55,747 nucleotides of DNA from Hyphomicrobiaceae bacterium (GTDB lineage Bacteria > Pseudomonadota > Alphaproteobacteria > Rhizobiales > Hyphomicrobiaceae): the NCBI GenBank assembly GCA_025351355.1, contig JANXWC010000024.1, positions 1 through 55,747 of the forward strand, given 5' to 3'. The notes beneath the pieces were generated by a model that had not been told where the DNA came from, made no database searches, and was given only the letters and a program-made list of their open reading frames with translations. Shown one piece after another: positions 44,477 to 52,974 of this stretch (position 1 is its first letter; the number at the start of each line of letters is the position of its first letter). The translations under genes and the position numbers were made by a program.

Positions 44477-45460
44477 ATGCGCAGGCTTTTTCAATTCAGG
44501 CTGGCGGTCGCGTTCGCGGCAGTGCTCGGGCTGCTCGGGCAGGCGCGGTCGCTCGCGGCGCAAACTTATCCAAACCGAACCATCACCATCATCGTACCTT
44601 TTGGCGCGGGCGGGCCAGCCGACATTTACGCGCGCTACGTCGGCAACTTTCTGGCGGAAGAATTCAAGCAGACCGTCCTTGTCGACAATCGCCCCGGCGC
44701 CGGCGCCATCATCGGCACGGCGCTGGCGGCAAAGGCCGCGCCCGACGGCTACACACTGCTCCTCATGTCGAATACGCACACCACCAACGAAACCCTGATC
44801 GCCAAGAAGCCGTTTGAACTCCTGCGTGACTTCGAGCCGGTCGCGCCGATCAACGCCTCCGATCTGGTCATGGTGATCAATCCAAAAGTGCCGGCCAACG
44901 ATCTCAAGGAATTTGTGGCGCTGCTGAAAGCCAAGCCCAATGACTTGAATTACGCGTCATCGGGCACCGGCACGCCCTATCATATGGCCGGTGAACTGTT
45001 CAAATCCATGAGCGCGACCGGCATGGTGCACGTGCCGCATCGAGGCAGCGGCGACGCTCGCTTCAGCGTAATCAGCGGCAATGTGCAGATGATGCTCGAT
45101 GCCGTCACGACCATGGCACCAAGCGTCAAGGAGGGCCAGGTACGCGCACTCGGCACCACCGGGGCGAAGCGCTCCGCTGTGTTGCCCGATGTTCCCACCT
45201 TGGCAGAAGCGGGATTGCCCGGTTACGAGGCGACGATCTGGCTTGGCTTGATGGCGCCGAAGTCGACTCCACCAGCTATCATCGATCGACTCAATCAAGC
45301 CGTGAACAAGTACCTCGCGTTGCCCAGCACGAAATCTGCATGGGCCATTCAGGGGGCTGACCCCCTGATTATGAAACCGGCTGAGTTCGATGCCTATATC
45401 CGCGCGGACGTCCGCAAGTGGGCCGACCTCATCGAGGCGGCCGGCATTCCCATTCAATAA
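44477..45460 (+). CDS. Bug-family tripartite tricarboxylate transporter binding protein
   Basis: This second Bug/TctC protein (327 residues) has a signal peptide (MRRLFQFRLAVAFAAVLGLL ending SLAAQ), then YPNRTITIIVPFGAGGPADI, VLVDNRPGAGAIIG and LNYASSGTGTPYHMAGELF, the typical ligand-cleft blocks. ATG 44477 is chosen because it gives the signal peptide. It is distinct in sequence from the one at 24416-25399. Only 33 bp separate it from the following gene for another binding protein, so they are probably co-transcribed. No TctAB genes are present. Confidence 0.93.
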   Translation: MRRLFQFRLAVAFAAVLGLLGQARSLAAQTYPNRTITIIVPFGAGGPADIYARYVGNFLAEEFKQTVLVDNRPGAGAIIGTALAAKAAPDGYTLLLMSNTHTTNETLIAKKPFELLRDFEPVAPINASDLVMVINPKVPANDLKEFVALLKAKPNDLNYASSGTGTPYHMAGELFKSMSATGMVHVPHRGSGDARFSVISGNVQMMLDAVTTMAPSVKEGQVRALGTTGAKRSAVLPDVPTLAEAGLPGYEATIWLGLMAPKSTPPAIIDRLNQAVNKYLALPSTKSAWAIQGADPLIMKPAEFDAYIRADVRKWADLIEAAGIPIQ

Positions 45461-45493
45461 CTGTAGAGCGAAAGTCCACGCGAAGGCGATCTC

Positions 45494-46192
45494 ATGACAT
45501 TGCATTTATTGAGTGGCGGCGCTGCCCAGGGACTGCTTGGCAAACTTCGAGCTGCCTTTGAAACCGAAACCGGCAACGTTGTGGCCGCGACTTTCGGCGC
45601 GGTCGGATCCATGCGTGAAAAGTTGTTGGCTGGCGCACCCGCCGATGTCGTCATTCTCACGCGCGCCTTGATCGACGGATTGGTCCGCGACGGCCACATC
45701 ATTTCCGGCAGTGCCGTCGATATCGGTGTGGTCAAAACTGGCGTCGCCGTGCGCACCGGCTCGCACCACCCCCCCATCGCGCGCCCCGCGGATCTGCGCG
45801 CCGCGCTGATGGCCGCCGACGCGATCTATTTTCCGGATCCGCAATTGGCAACGGCGGGCATTCATTTCGCCAAGGTGCTCGACAGCTTGGAAATCGACAG
45901 CGCCGGCGATGCACGGCTGCGTCCGTTCCCGAACGGCGCCGCGGCCATGAATGCAATGGCGTCAAGCACGGCTCGATTGCCGATTGGTTGCACGCAGGTG
46001 ACCGAGATCATCAACACGCCGGGTGTTGATCTGGTCGGCCTGCTGCCGCCGGAGTTTGAACTTGCCACCGTTTACACCGCCGCCGTTGCCGCCCATTCCA
46101 CGCACCCGACCGCCGCCCACCGTCTCATCGACATGCTGACGGACCCGCAAAAACAACAAATCCGCACACAATTGGGATTTGAGGAAGTCTGA
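45494..46192 (+). CDS. ModA-like substrate-binding-domain protein without signal peptide
   Basis: The 232-residue protein resembles molybdate-type periplasmic binding proteins (SBP_bac_11): LHLLSGGAAQGLLGKLRAAF at the start, FGAVGSMREKLLAGAPADVV, then VAVRTGSHHPPIARPADLRA and TQVTEIINTPGVDLVGLLP. These features place it in the ModA-like group. Unlike ModA it starts directly with the first strand and has no signal peptide, so it may stay in the cytoplasm as a sensor or be fed by an unusual export route. It follows a Bug-type binding-protein gene. No modBC genes are nearby, and a role in molybdate uptake is doubtful. Confidence 0.8.
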   Translation: MTLHLLSGGAAQGLLGKLRAAFETETGNVVAATFGAVGSMREKLLAGAPADVVILTRALIDGLVRDGHIISGSAVDIGVVKTGVAVRTGSHHPPIARPADLRAALMAADAIYFPDPQLATAGIHFAKVLDSLEIDSAGDARLRPFPNGAAAMNAMASSTARLPIGCTQVTEIINTPGVDLVGLLPPEFELATVYTAAVAAHSTHPTAAHRLIDMLTDPQKQQIRTQLGFEEV

Positions 46193-46438
46193 TTTGCCAG
46201 CTTGTCACGCGTTTATCATTGTTGGGCGAGTAAAGCCCTGGCGGCCTGAGCCGCTGGCGATTGTGTTGGGGCAGACGCGGGAAGGACGCACAATCGCAAC
46301 CTGTCACCATCGGAACGCGGGTCTTGGAGTGGCTTGCGTGCTGTGCAACCATTCACCGGCTGCCAATTGGGGGAAGCGGCTGGTATGATGTAAAACTGCA
46401 AGTTGTCGGCCGCCCGCTGCGGCGCCCTAGGATCGACA

Positions 46439-49400
46439 ATGGTAACTGTCGAAAAAGTCGCCGATTATGCCCTCGACGATCGCTATGCGCCCGGCCCGCG
46501 CCGCGTATTTTTGACAGGCACGCAAGCCCTGGTGCGCATTCTCCTCGACCAGGCCCGACGCGACAAACGTGCGCAATTGAATACGGCCGGCTTCGTGTCG
46601 GGCTATCGCGGTTCGCCGCTCGGTGCCGTCGACCAGGAGTTATGGCGCGCCAAATCGCATCTCGTTGAGAACCGCATCGAATTCCTGCCGGCAGTGAACG
46701 AAGATCTGGCCGCCACCGCGCTACTCGGCTCCCAGCAGGTTGAGACCAATCCGCGGCGCGAGGTAAGCGGTGTGTTCGGCCTGTGGTACGGCAAGGGCCC
46801 GGGAGTCGACCGCGCCGGTGATGCCCTCAAGCACGGCAACGCCTATGGATCCTCGCCGCATGGCGGCGTGCTGGTTGTGGCCGGCGACGACCACGGCTGC
46901 GTTTCATCCTCGATGCCGCACCAATCCGACGTGGCCTTCATGAGCTGGTTCATGCCGACACTCAATCCCGCCTGCGTAGGCGAATATCTGACGTTCGGCG
47001 CCTACGGTTATGCACTCAGCCGCTTTTCCGGCATGTGGGTGGGCTTCAAGGCAGTGTCTGAGACAGTCGAATCCGCCGCCGTCGTCGAAATCGCTGCTGA
47101 TCGCGCGTTTGTGACGCCCGCCTTCGACGCTCCGCCCGCTGGCTTGCACTATCGTTGGCCGGATCTGCCGGGCCCCCAGATCGAAGAGCGGATGGAGGCC
47201 AAGAAGCACGCTGTCTACGCCTTCGCGCGCGCCAATTCGATCGACCACTGCATTTACGGCAACGCACGTGCGACCTATGGCATTGTCACGACCGGCAAGG
47301 GCCACCTCGACCTCATGGAAGCGTTGCGCCTGCTCGGCCTCGATGCGGCGGCGTGCCGGCGCATCGGCATCGACATCTACAAAGTCGGCATGGTCTGGCC
47401 GCTGGCGCTGCACGACGCGCTCGAATTCGTCAAAGATAAGCGCGAAATCCTCGTCGTGGAAGAAAAGCGCGGCATTATCGAAAGCCAGTTCAAGGAATAC
47501 TTTTACGACTTTCCCGGCCGCAAACCCGAGCGCATGGTAGGCAAGCATGACGAGCACGGTAGCCGCCTGATCCCGTGGACCGGTGAATTGTCGCCGCGGC
47601 AACTGGCGCCACTGGTTGCCCGTCGCCTCGATGCGATTTTTCCCGGCCTGCAACTGTCGGAGCGTGCGGCCGCTCTCTTGCCGGCGACCGATCGCATGAT
47701 CCAGATAGCAGGTGCGACGCGCACGCCGTACTTCTGTTCGGGCTGTCCACACAATACATCCACGAAGGTCCCCGACGGCTCGCAGGCACTGGCCGGGATC
47801 GGCTGTCATTTCATGGCCAGCTGGATGGATCGCCAGACGACGTCGCTTATCCAGATGGGTGGCGAAGGTGTCAATTGGGTGGCGTCGCAACGCTTCACCG
47901 GCAACGACCACATCTTCCAGAACCTCGGCGAAGGTACCTATTATCATTCCGGTTCACTAGCCATCCGCCAAGCCATCGCAGCGGGCGCCAACATCACCTA
48001 CAAAATCCTGTATAATGATGCCGTCGCCATGACCGGCGGCCAACCCGTCGATGGCCCGATCAGCGTCGATGCCATCGCCCACAGCGTCCGCGCGGAAGGC
48101 GTTGCCCGTATTGCTCTAGTATCCGACGATCCAAGCAAGTTCAAAGCGCGCGACTTTCCCGTCGGCGTTACCATCGACGATCGTCGCGACCTCGACCGGG
48201 TGCAGCGCGAATTGCGCAAAACGGTCGGCGTCAGCGTGCTGATCTACGAGCAGATGTGCGCCACCGAAAAACGCAAACGACGCAAGCGCGGGACGCTACC
48301 GAAACCGAGCACGACCGTCGTGATCAATGATCTCGTATGCGAGGGCTGCGGCGATTGCTCGGTTGAATCAAACTGCTTGAGTGTCGAGCCGATCGAGACG
48401 CCGCTCGGCCCCAAACGGCGCATCAACGCGTCCACCTGCAACACCGACCTTTCTTGCCTGAACGGCTTCTGCCCCAGCTTTGTGACGCTCGATGGCGCGC
48501 GACCACGGCCAAAGCCGGCGTCGGCGCGCGATGTGCTGGCGGATGCTGCAAAATTGCCGATGCCCGCTTTGCCCTCGCTCGATCAACCTTTCAATCTGCT
48601 GGTCACCGGTGTCGGCGGTACCGGCGTCATCACCGTCGGGCAGCTCGTGACCATGGCCGCTCACCTCGATGGCCGATGGGCAAGTGTTCTCGATTTCACG
48701 GGCTTTGCGCAGAAATTCGGGCCCGTACTCAGCTATATCCGCATCGCGGCCAAGCCGGACCAGCTGCATCAGGTGCGCATCGACCAGGGCGCCGCTGATG
48801 CCTTGATTGCTTGCGACGCGGTCGTCAGTTCATCACCGAAGGCATCATCGACCTATCGGGCCGGCATGCGTGCTGTCGTCAACAGTGCTGCGATGCCGAC
48901 GGGCGACATCGTGCGACGGCGCGACGCAACGTTGGCCATCGATCAACGCTTAGCGGCGATCGAGCGCGTCGCAGGCGCGGGCAATGTGCGCACATTCGAT
49001 GCGAACAAGGCTGCCGAAGTGCTGCTTGGCGACACCGTTTTTGCCAACGTGATAATGCTCGGCATGGCGTGGCAGAAAGGACTGGTGCCGGTGTCGCTTG
49101 CCGCTGTCGAGCGTGCCATGGCGCTGAACGGCGTGGCGCTAGAGGCGAACCGCCGCGCTTTCGCTTGGGGTCGGCTTGCCCAGGCCGAACCAACGTCGGC
49201 ACAGGATACTCAGCAGGTCGGCAAACCCGTCCCGGACTCGCTCGATGAGTTGATCGAGCGTCGTGGCGCGTTGCTGTCGTCGTATCAGGATGCAGCCTAC
49301 GCCGACCGTTTTTGCCGAACCGTCGGGCGCGTGCGCAGTGCCGAGCGTCTGGCCGGTGTTACCGGAGTGGCTGACGCCGTCGCGCGCTCACTTTTCAAAC

Positions 49401-49888
49401 TGATGGCCTACAAGGACGAGTACGAGGTCGCACGACTGCATTTGCAATCCGGTTTTCTGCAGCAGCTCCATCATGACTATGAAGGGAATTTCAAGGTCTT
49501 CTATCATCTGGCGCCGCCGCTGTTGCCGCTTGGCAAAGATGCCCGTGGCCGGCCGCTAAAATGGCGCTTCGGCGCTTGGATGCAATATCCGCTGGCGCTG
49601 CTGGCCCGTATGAAGCGTCTGCGCGGCACGCGGCTGGACGTGTTTGGCTATTCTGCCGAACGGCGTATGGAGCGCGAGCTCATCAGCTACTACGAAAACA
49701 TCATCGAGAGTTTGTGTGGCCTGCTCGGTCGTGTCGATCCGCAGCGGCTAGCGTCGATCGCAAAAGCACCTCTGGAAATACGTGGGTTCGGGCCCGTCAA
49801 GGAGCAAGCCGCTCGTGAAATTCGCGCGCGTATGGATATCGAGTTGGTAAGCGCCAAGGCCGCCGCAGAACACGAACGCGCTGCCTAG
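46439..49888 (+). CDS. Indolepyruvate ferredoxin oxidoreductase, fused alpha/beta type
   Basis: This 1149-residue enzyme oxidatively decarboxylates aryl-pyruvates (or related 2-oxo acids) to acyl-CoA with ferredoxin as acceptor. The N-terminal half holds the pyrimidine and TPP-binding domains (GFVSGYRGSPLGAVDQEL, GIGCHFMASW, MGGEGVNW, ILYNDAVAMTGGQP). A cysteine-rich segment (VCEGCGDCSVESNC) can hold an iron-sulfur cluster. The gamma domain follows (LVTGVGGTGVITVGQL), and then a C-terminal extension usual for this fused type. It acts alone here without adjacent electron-transfer genes. Its stop codon TAG lies inside the left CTAG of the inserted element at 49885. Confidence 0.93.
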   Translation: MVTVEKVADYALDDRYAPGPRRVFLTGTQALVRILLDQARRDKRAQLNTAGFVSGYRGSPLGAVDQELWRAKSHLVENRIEFLPAVNEDLAATALLGSQQVETNPRREVSGVFGLWYGKGPGVDRAGDALKHGNAYGSSPHGGVLVVAGDDHGCVSSSMPHQSDVAFMSWFMPTLNPACVGEYLTFGAYGYALSRFSGMWVGFKAVSETVESAAVVEIAADRAFVTPAFDAPPAGLHYRWPDLPGPQIEERMEAKKHAVYAFARANSIDHCIYGNARATYGIVTTGKGHLDLMEALRLLGLDAAACRRIGIDIYKVGMVWPLALHDALEFVKDKREILVVEEKRGIIESQFKEYFYDFPGRKPERMVGKHDEHGSRLIPWTGELSPRQLAPLVARRLDAIFPGLQLSERAAALLPATDRMIQIAGATRTPYFCSGCPHNTSTKVPDGSQALAGIGCHFMASWMDRQTTSLIQMGGEGVNWVASQRFTGNDHIFQNLGEGTYYHSGSLAIRQAIAAGANITYKILYNDAVAMTGGQPVDGPISVDAIAHSVRAEGVARIALVSDDPSKFKARDFPVGVTIDDRRDLDRVQRELRKTVGVSVLIYEQMCATEKRKRRKRGTLPKPSTTVVINDLVCEGCGDCSVESNCLSVEPIETPLGPKRRINASTCNTDLSCLNGFCPSFVTLDGARPRPKPASARDVLADAAKLPMPALPSLDQPFNLLVTGVGGTGVITVGQLVTMAAHLDGRWASVLDFTGFAQKFGPVLSYIRIAAKPDQLHQVRIDQGAADALIACDAVVSSSPKASSTYRAGMRAVVNSAAMPTGDIVRRRDATLAIDQRLAAIERVAGAGNVRTFDANKAAEVLLGDTVFANVIMLGMAWQKGLVPVSLAAVERAMALNGVALEANRRAFAWGRLAQAEPTSAQDTQQVGKPVPDSLDELIERRGALLSSYQDAAYADRFCRTVGRVRSAERLAGVTGVADAVARSLFKLMAYKDEYEVARLHLQSGFLQQLHHDYEGNFKVFYHLAPPLLPLGKDARGRPLKWRFGAWMQYPLALLARMKRLRGTRLDVFGYSAERRMERELISYYENIIESLCGLLGRVDPQRLASIAKAPLEIRGFGPVKEQAAREIRARMDIELVSAKAAAEHERAA

Positions 49889-50155
49889 TACCCACAATCA
49901 CAAGTCCCTGGTACGCATGACGATCGAGGATGACCGGCGGGCAGGAGCGCGGCGCCGGTCGATGTGGCGCATCGGACAAGCCGTGCGACGCAGCCGCCGG
50001 CCATCCTCGATCGCCCGTCGGGTCGCGCCCCACGGCCGACCGCGGCGTCGCGCGCCTCGTCCGTAAGCAGGGCTACGACCATCGGCGCGCTCCTGGCGGA
50101 TCGGCTCGCGGGAACGCGATCAGGCGTGCCAGGGACTTGTGATTGTGGGTACTAG
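49885..50155. mobile_element. MITE-like element with 32-bp terminal inverted repeats
   Basis: The 271-bp element has nearly perfect terminal inverted repeats, 49885-49916 and 50124-50155, with one mismatch in 32 (at 49912/50128). The outermost CTAG is palindromic, so it may be a 4-bp target duplication with the repeat proper beginning TACCCACAATCACAAGTCCC. That pattern fits IS5-group targets (YTAR), which is my inference. A second inverted repeat lies inside: 49921-49940 pairs with 49991-50010 (19 of 20), around a further CGATG/CATCG stem. There is no transposase gene, so it would need one supplied elsewhere. It sits exactly at the stop codon of the oxidoreductase gene. Confidence 0.85.
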
Positions 50156-50215
50156 AGTGCTTCCGGGAAAAATGTGAGCGGTTTTTCAGTTGAGAAGCAC
50201 GACAAAACAAAAGAT

Positions 50216-50256
50216 TAGGGTCGTTCCATGATTCAACAATAATCGGAACGACCCTA
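50216..50256 (-). terminator. Rho-independent terminator of the sulfur operon
   Basis: TAGGGTCGTTCC (50216-50227) pairs perfectly with GGAACGACCCTA (50245-50256); the 17-base loop contains a further GATT/AATC pair. On the minus strand the stem is followed by ATCTTTTGTTTTG, a good T-rich tail. It lies 48 bases beyond the stop of the persulfide dioxygenase gene. Confidence 0.8.
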
Positions 50257-50303
50257 GGCGATCTAGGACGACGTAGAATTCGGTCGTTGCCAAGCCGGTC
50301 AAA

Positions 50304-51188
50304 TCATAGCGTGTCGACTGGAACTTTCAGAAAACGATGACCACCTGAGTCCGGCTCAGGCAGATGACCGGCGCGGATATTGACTTGCAGCGAGGGGATG
50401 ATCAGGCGCGGCATCGGCAGCGTTTTGTCGCGCGCCTCGCGCAGCGCTACAAATTCGTCTTCGCTGACACCATCGCGCACATGAATATTGTGAGCGCGTT
50501 CCTCGGCCACTGTCGTCTCCCATTTGATGGCGCGCCCGTTCGGGCCGTAGTCGTGGCACATAAAAAGGCGCATTTCCGCCGGCAATTCGAGTAATTTCCG
50601 TATCGACCGAAAGAGGGTGCGGGCGTCCCCACCGGGAAAATCGGCACGCGCCGTTCCTCCATCCGGCATGAACAGCGTATCGCCGACGAATGCGGCGTCG
50701 CCGATGACATGCGTCATGCACGCCGGCGTGTGTCCGGGCGTGAGCATAGCCTGCGCCGTCATTGTGCCGATGCTGTAAGTTTCGCCGTCCCTGAACAGGC
50801 GATCGAACTGGCTGCCATCGCGTCTGAACTGGGTTCCCTCATTGAAGACTTTGCCGAACACTTCCTGCACGATCTTGATATTTTCCCCGATCCCGATTTT
50901 GCCGCCGAGCTTCGATTGGATGTAGGGAGAGCCCGACAAGTGGTCGGCGTGGGCGTGCGTCTCGATCAGCCATTCAACCACTAGCGCGTTGGCGCGGATG
51001 AAGTCGATCAGCCGGTCGGCGGAATGATAACTGATACGGCCGGCGGCGTAGTCGATGTCCATCACCGCGTCGACGACGGCGCACGCGCTCGTCGCGGGAT
51101 CGCGCACGACGTAACTGACCGTGCTGGTCTGTGCATCAAAAAACCCGGCTACGTCGGGCTTTGTCGCAATAGCGACGGGGTCGTTCAT
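50304..51188 (-). CDS. MBL-fold persulfide dioxygenase (ETHE1/Blh-like)
   Basis: This 294-residue metallo-beta-lactamase-fold enzyme probably oxidises glutathione persulfide to sulfite in sulfide detoxification. It has the metal-binding THAHADH block (His78, His80, Asp82, His83), His152 in LTPGHTPACMTHV and Asp169 in FVGDTLFMPDGGTARADFPGG; the last stretch is characteristic of ETHE1-like dioxygenases. The N-terminal DVAGFFDAQTSTVSYVV also fits this group. The two genes upstream encode YeeE/YedE sulfur transporters, a pairing known from BigR/Blh-type operons. No BigR regulator gene or DUF442 domain is seen here. Confidence 0.92.
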   Translation of the reverse strand: MNDPVAIATKPDVAGFFDAQTSTVSYVVRDPATSACAVVDAVMDIDYAAGRISYHSADRLIDFIRANALVVEWLIETHAHADHLSGSPYIQSKLGGKIGIGENIKIVQEVFGKVFNEGTQFRRDGSQFDRLFRDGETYSIGTMTAQAMLTPGHTPACMTHVIGDAAFVGDTLFMPDGGTARADFPGGDARTLFRSIRKLLELPAEMRLFMCHDYGPNGRAIKWETTVAEERAHNIHVRDGVSEDEFVALREARDKTLPMPRLIIPSLQVNIRAGHLPEPDSGGHRFLKVPVDTL

Positions 51189-51217
51189 GCTCCCAACTCC
51201 ATCCGTTGTTAAGGCTT

Positions 51218-51658
51218 TCAGGACTCTGCTTCAGACGGCGTGAAGCGTTGCCGCACCATTCGCAAGCGCGCAGCACCTAACCCGACCAGCAGACCCAACA
51301 GAAACAGCAACGGCCCGCTACGTCCAAGGCCGAGCACCGGAATAAGGCCGCCTGGACAGAAGCCTGAGAGACCCCAGCCGATGCCGAACACTGCCGCGCC
51401 ACCGATCAGTGTCCCAGTCACGGGAGAAGTGGCAGGCAGCTCGAACTGTTGCGCCAGCATAGGCGCCGAGCGCCGCATCACGAATTGGTGGCCGAGCACA
51501 TTGACCAGCAAACCGCCGGCCATAACGAAAGCCAAGCTCGGATCCCACGATCCCGCCACATCGAAGAAGTTGAGAACCTTGGCTGGGTTCCCCATCCCCG
51601 AAATGAGGATGCCCAATCCAAACAACATACCCAGCATCAGTGCGGCAAGGATTCGCAT
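51218..51658 (-). CDS. YeeE/YedE family (DUF6691-type) membrane protein
   Basis: The 146-residue protein has four membrane segments and the block WGLSGFCPGGLIPVLG with the conserved Cys of this family. It is the second half of a split YeeE/YedE transporter, whose full-length relatives move thiosulfate or other sulfur species through paired cysteines. It starts 3 bp after its partner gene ends and is followed 29 bp later by the persulfide dioxygenase gene. The three genes probably handle sulfide or thiosulfate together. Confidence 0.88.
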   Translation of the reverse strand: MRILAALMLGMLFGLGILISGMGNPAKVLNFFDVAGSWDPSLAFVMAGGLLVNVLGHQFVMRRSAPMLAQQFELPATSPVTGTLIGGAAVFGIGWGLSGFCPGGLIPVLGLGRSGPLLFLLGLLVGLGAARLRMVRQRFTPSEAES

Positions 51659-51661
51659 GAA

Positions 51662-52090
51662 TTAGGTCCCCCATACATGGCGTACGAAGTAGACTGTCGC
51701 CGCAGCGGTCGCCATGAACGTCAGGGTGGCCGCCAGCGAGCGCGGGGAAAACCGCGCCAGCCCGCAGATGCCGTGACCGCTCGTGCATCCCGCTCCGTAG
51801 CTGACGCCCACGCCCACGATCAGGCCCGATGCCAGCAGCATCGCCGGACCGGCGGAGATGCCGATCGCGATCACACCGCCTCCCGCGGCTGCGTAAAGCC
51901 ACGGCGAAAATATCATGCCGGCCAGAAAGGCTGCGCGCCATGTCCAGTCGTGCGACACCGGCGGCAAAAGTCCAGCAACAATACCGGTGACGCCCGCCAC
52001 ACGTCCAAGCAGCAGCATTAATAGAGTCGCGGAAAGCCCGATCAAGGCGCCGCCGCACAGCGACTGAAAGGGTGTAAAGGTCGTGAGCAT
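51662..52090 (-). CDS. YeeE/YedE family membrane protein, first half-transporter
   Basis: This protein of 142 residues has four membrane segments and the typical sequence GVSYGAGCTSGHGICGLARF, whose cysteines are thought to pass sulfur through the membrane in YeeE-type transporters. ATG 52090 is preferred, since GAGG lies 9 bases upstream; the open frame begins at 52132, close to the ubiG stop. It probably forms a pair with the following half-transporter, equivalent to one full YeeE. Confidence 0.88.
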   Translation of the reverse strand: MLTTFTPFQSLCGGALIGLSATLLMLLLGRVAGVTGIVAGLLPPVSHDWTWRAAFLAGMIFSPWLYAAAGGGVIAIGISAGPAMLLASGLIVGVGVSYGAGCTSGHGICGLARFSPRSLAATLTFMATAAATVYFVRHVWGT

Positions 52091-52136
52091 CGATCGTCGC
52101 CTCGATTGCATGACGATGGGCAAAAAATTCAACGCC

Positions 52137-52898
52137 TCAAGGCCGTCGCGCGGCCATCAGGTAATTGACCCCTGTGTCCGCAGCCCTGGACCAGGTGTCT
52201 TCCAACGGATTGAATACAATGCCCTCAGCTGGTAAGGCTTCGAGCCCAACCGCGGATAGGTGGCGAGCCAATTCCTCCGGGGCAATGAAGCGGTCCCACT
52301 GGTGTGTGCCAACAGGCAACCAGCACAGGATATACTCTGCACCGATGATCGCGAGGGCGTAGGATTTCAGCGTGCGATTGATGGTCGAGAGGATCATCAC
52401 CCCGCCCGGCCGCACCAGTTCCGCGACGATACCGAGAAACGCACGCACATCCGGCACATGCTCGATTACCTCAAGGCACAGCACGGCGTCGAACGTCTCG
52501 CCACTCTCGACCAGCGCTTCGGCCCGCGTTGCGCGGTAATCGATTGAGAGGCCCTGTTCTGCTGCATGTGCCTGAGCGGCCGAAATCGTGTCGGCGGCCG
52601 GGTCGATGCCGGTCATTACAGCACCGAGACGGGTCAAGGGCTCGGCCACCAGCCCACCGCCGCAGCCGATGTCGAGGATTCGTACCCCACTCAGAACGCG
52701 CAGTGGCGTGGTGGCCCGTGGCGCCAGTTCGGCAACGAGCGTGTCGCGAATGAAGCCGAGGCGTGCAGGACCGATTTTGTGCAAAGGTCGGAAATTGCCG
52801 TGCGGATCCCACCACTGCTGCGCCAAGGCGTTGAAGCGATCGACTTCGGATTTGTCGAGCGTGGATGACGACGGCGGACGGACGGAAGGGTTGGCCAT
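52137..52898 (-). CDS. ubiG: Ubiquinone biosynthesis O-methyltransferase
   Basis: UbiG carries out both O-methylations in ubiquinone synthesis with S-adenosylmethionine. The 253-residue protein starts with the family block VDRFNALAQQWWDPHGNFRPLH (given here in part: FNALAQQWWDPHG), followed by motif I ILDIGCGGGLVAEPL, the acidic loop MTGIDPAA, and LCLEVIEHVPD. The end contains WLPVGTHQWDRFI and GVNYLMAA, which are typical of UbiG. It is followed within 50 bp by the YeeE genes on the same strand, so it may share a transcript with them, perhaps because sulfide oxidation feeds electrons to quinone. Confidence 0.95.
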   Translation of the reverse strand: MANPSVRPPSSSTLDKSEVDRFNALAQQWWDPHGNFRPLHKIGPARLGFIRDTLVAELAPRATTPLRVLSGVRILDIGCGGGLVAEPLTRLGAVMTGIDPAADTISAAQAHAAEQGLSIDYRATRAEALVESGETFDAVLCLEVIEHVPDVRAFLGIVAELVRPGGVMILSTINRTLKSYALAIIGAEYILCWLPVGTHQWDRFIAPEELARHLSAVGLEALPAEGIVFNPLEDTWSRAADTGVNYLMAARRP

Positions 52899-52974
52899 GG
52901 CACAATCTAGCAGAACCCCAACTGCCGGCCCATAGGCTATGATTGCCTAGGCCAATTTTGGCGGAACCCGGCGC

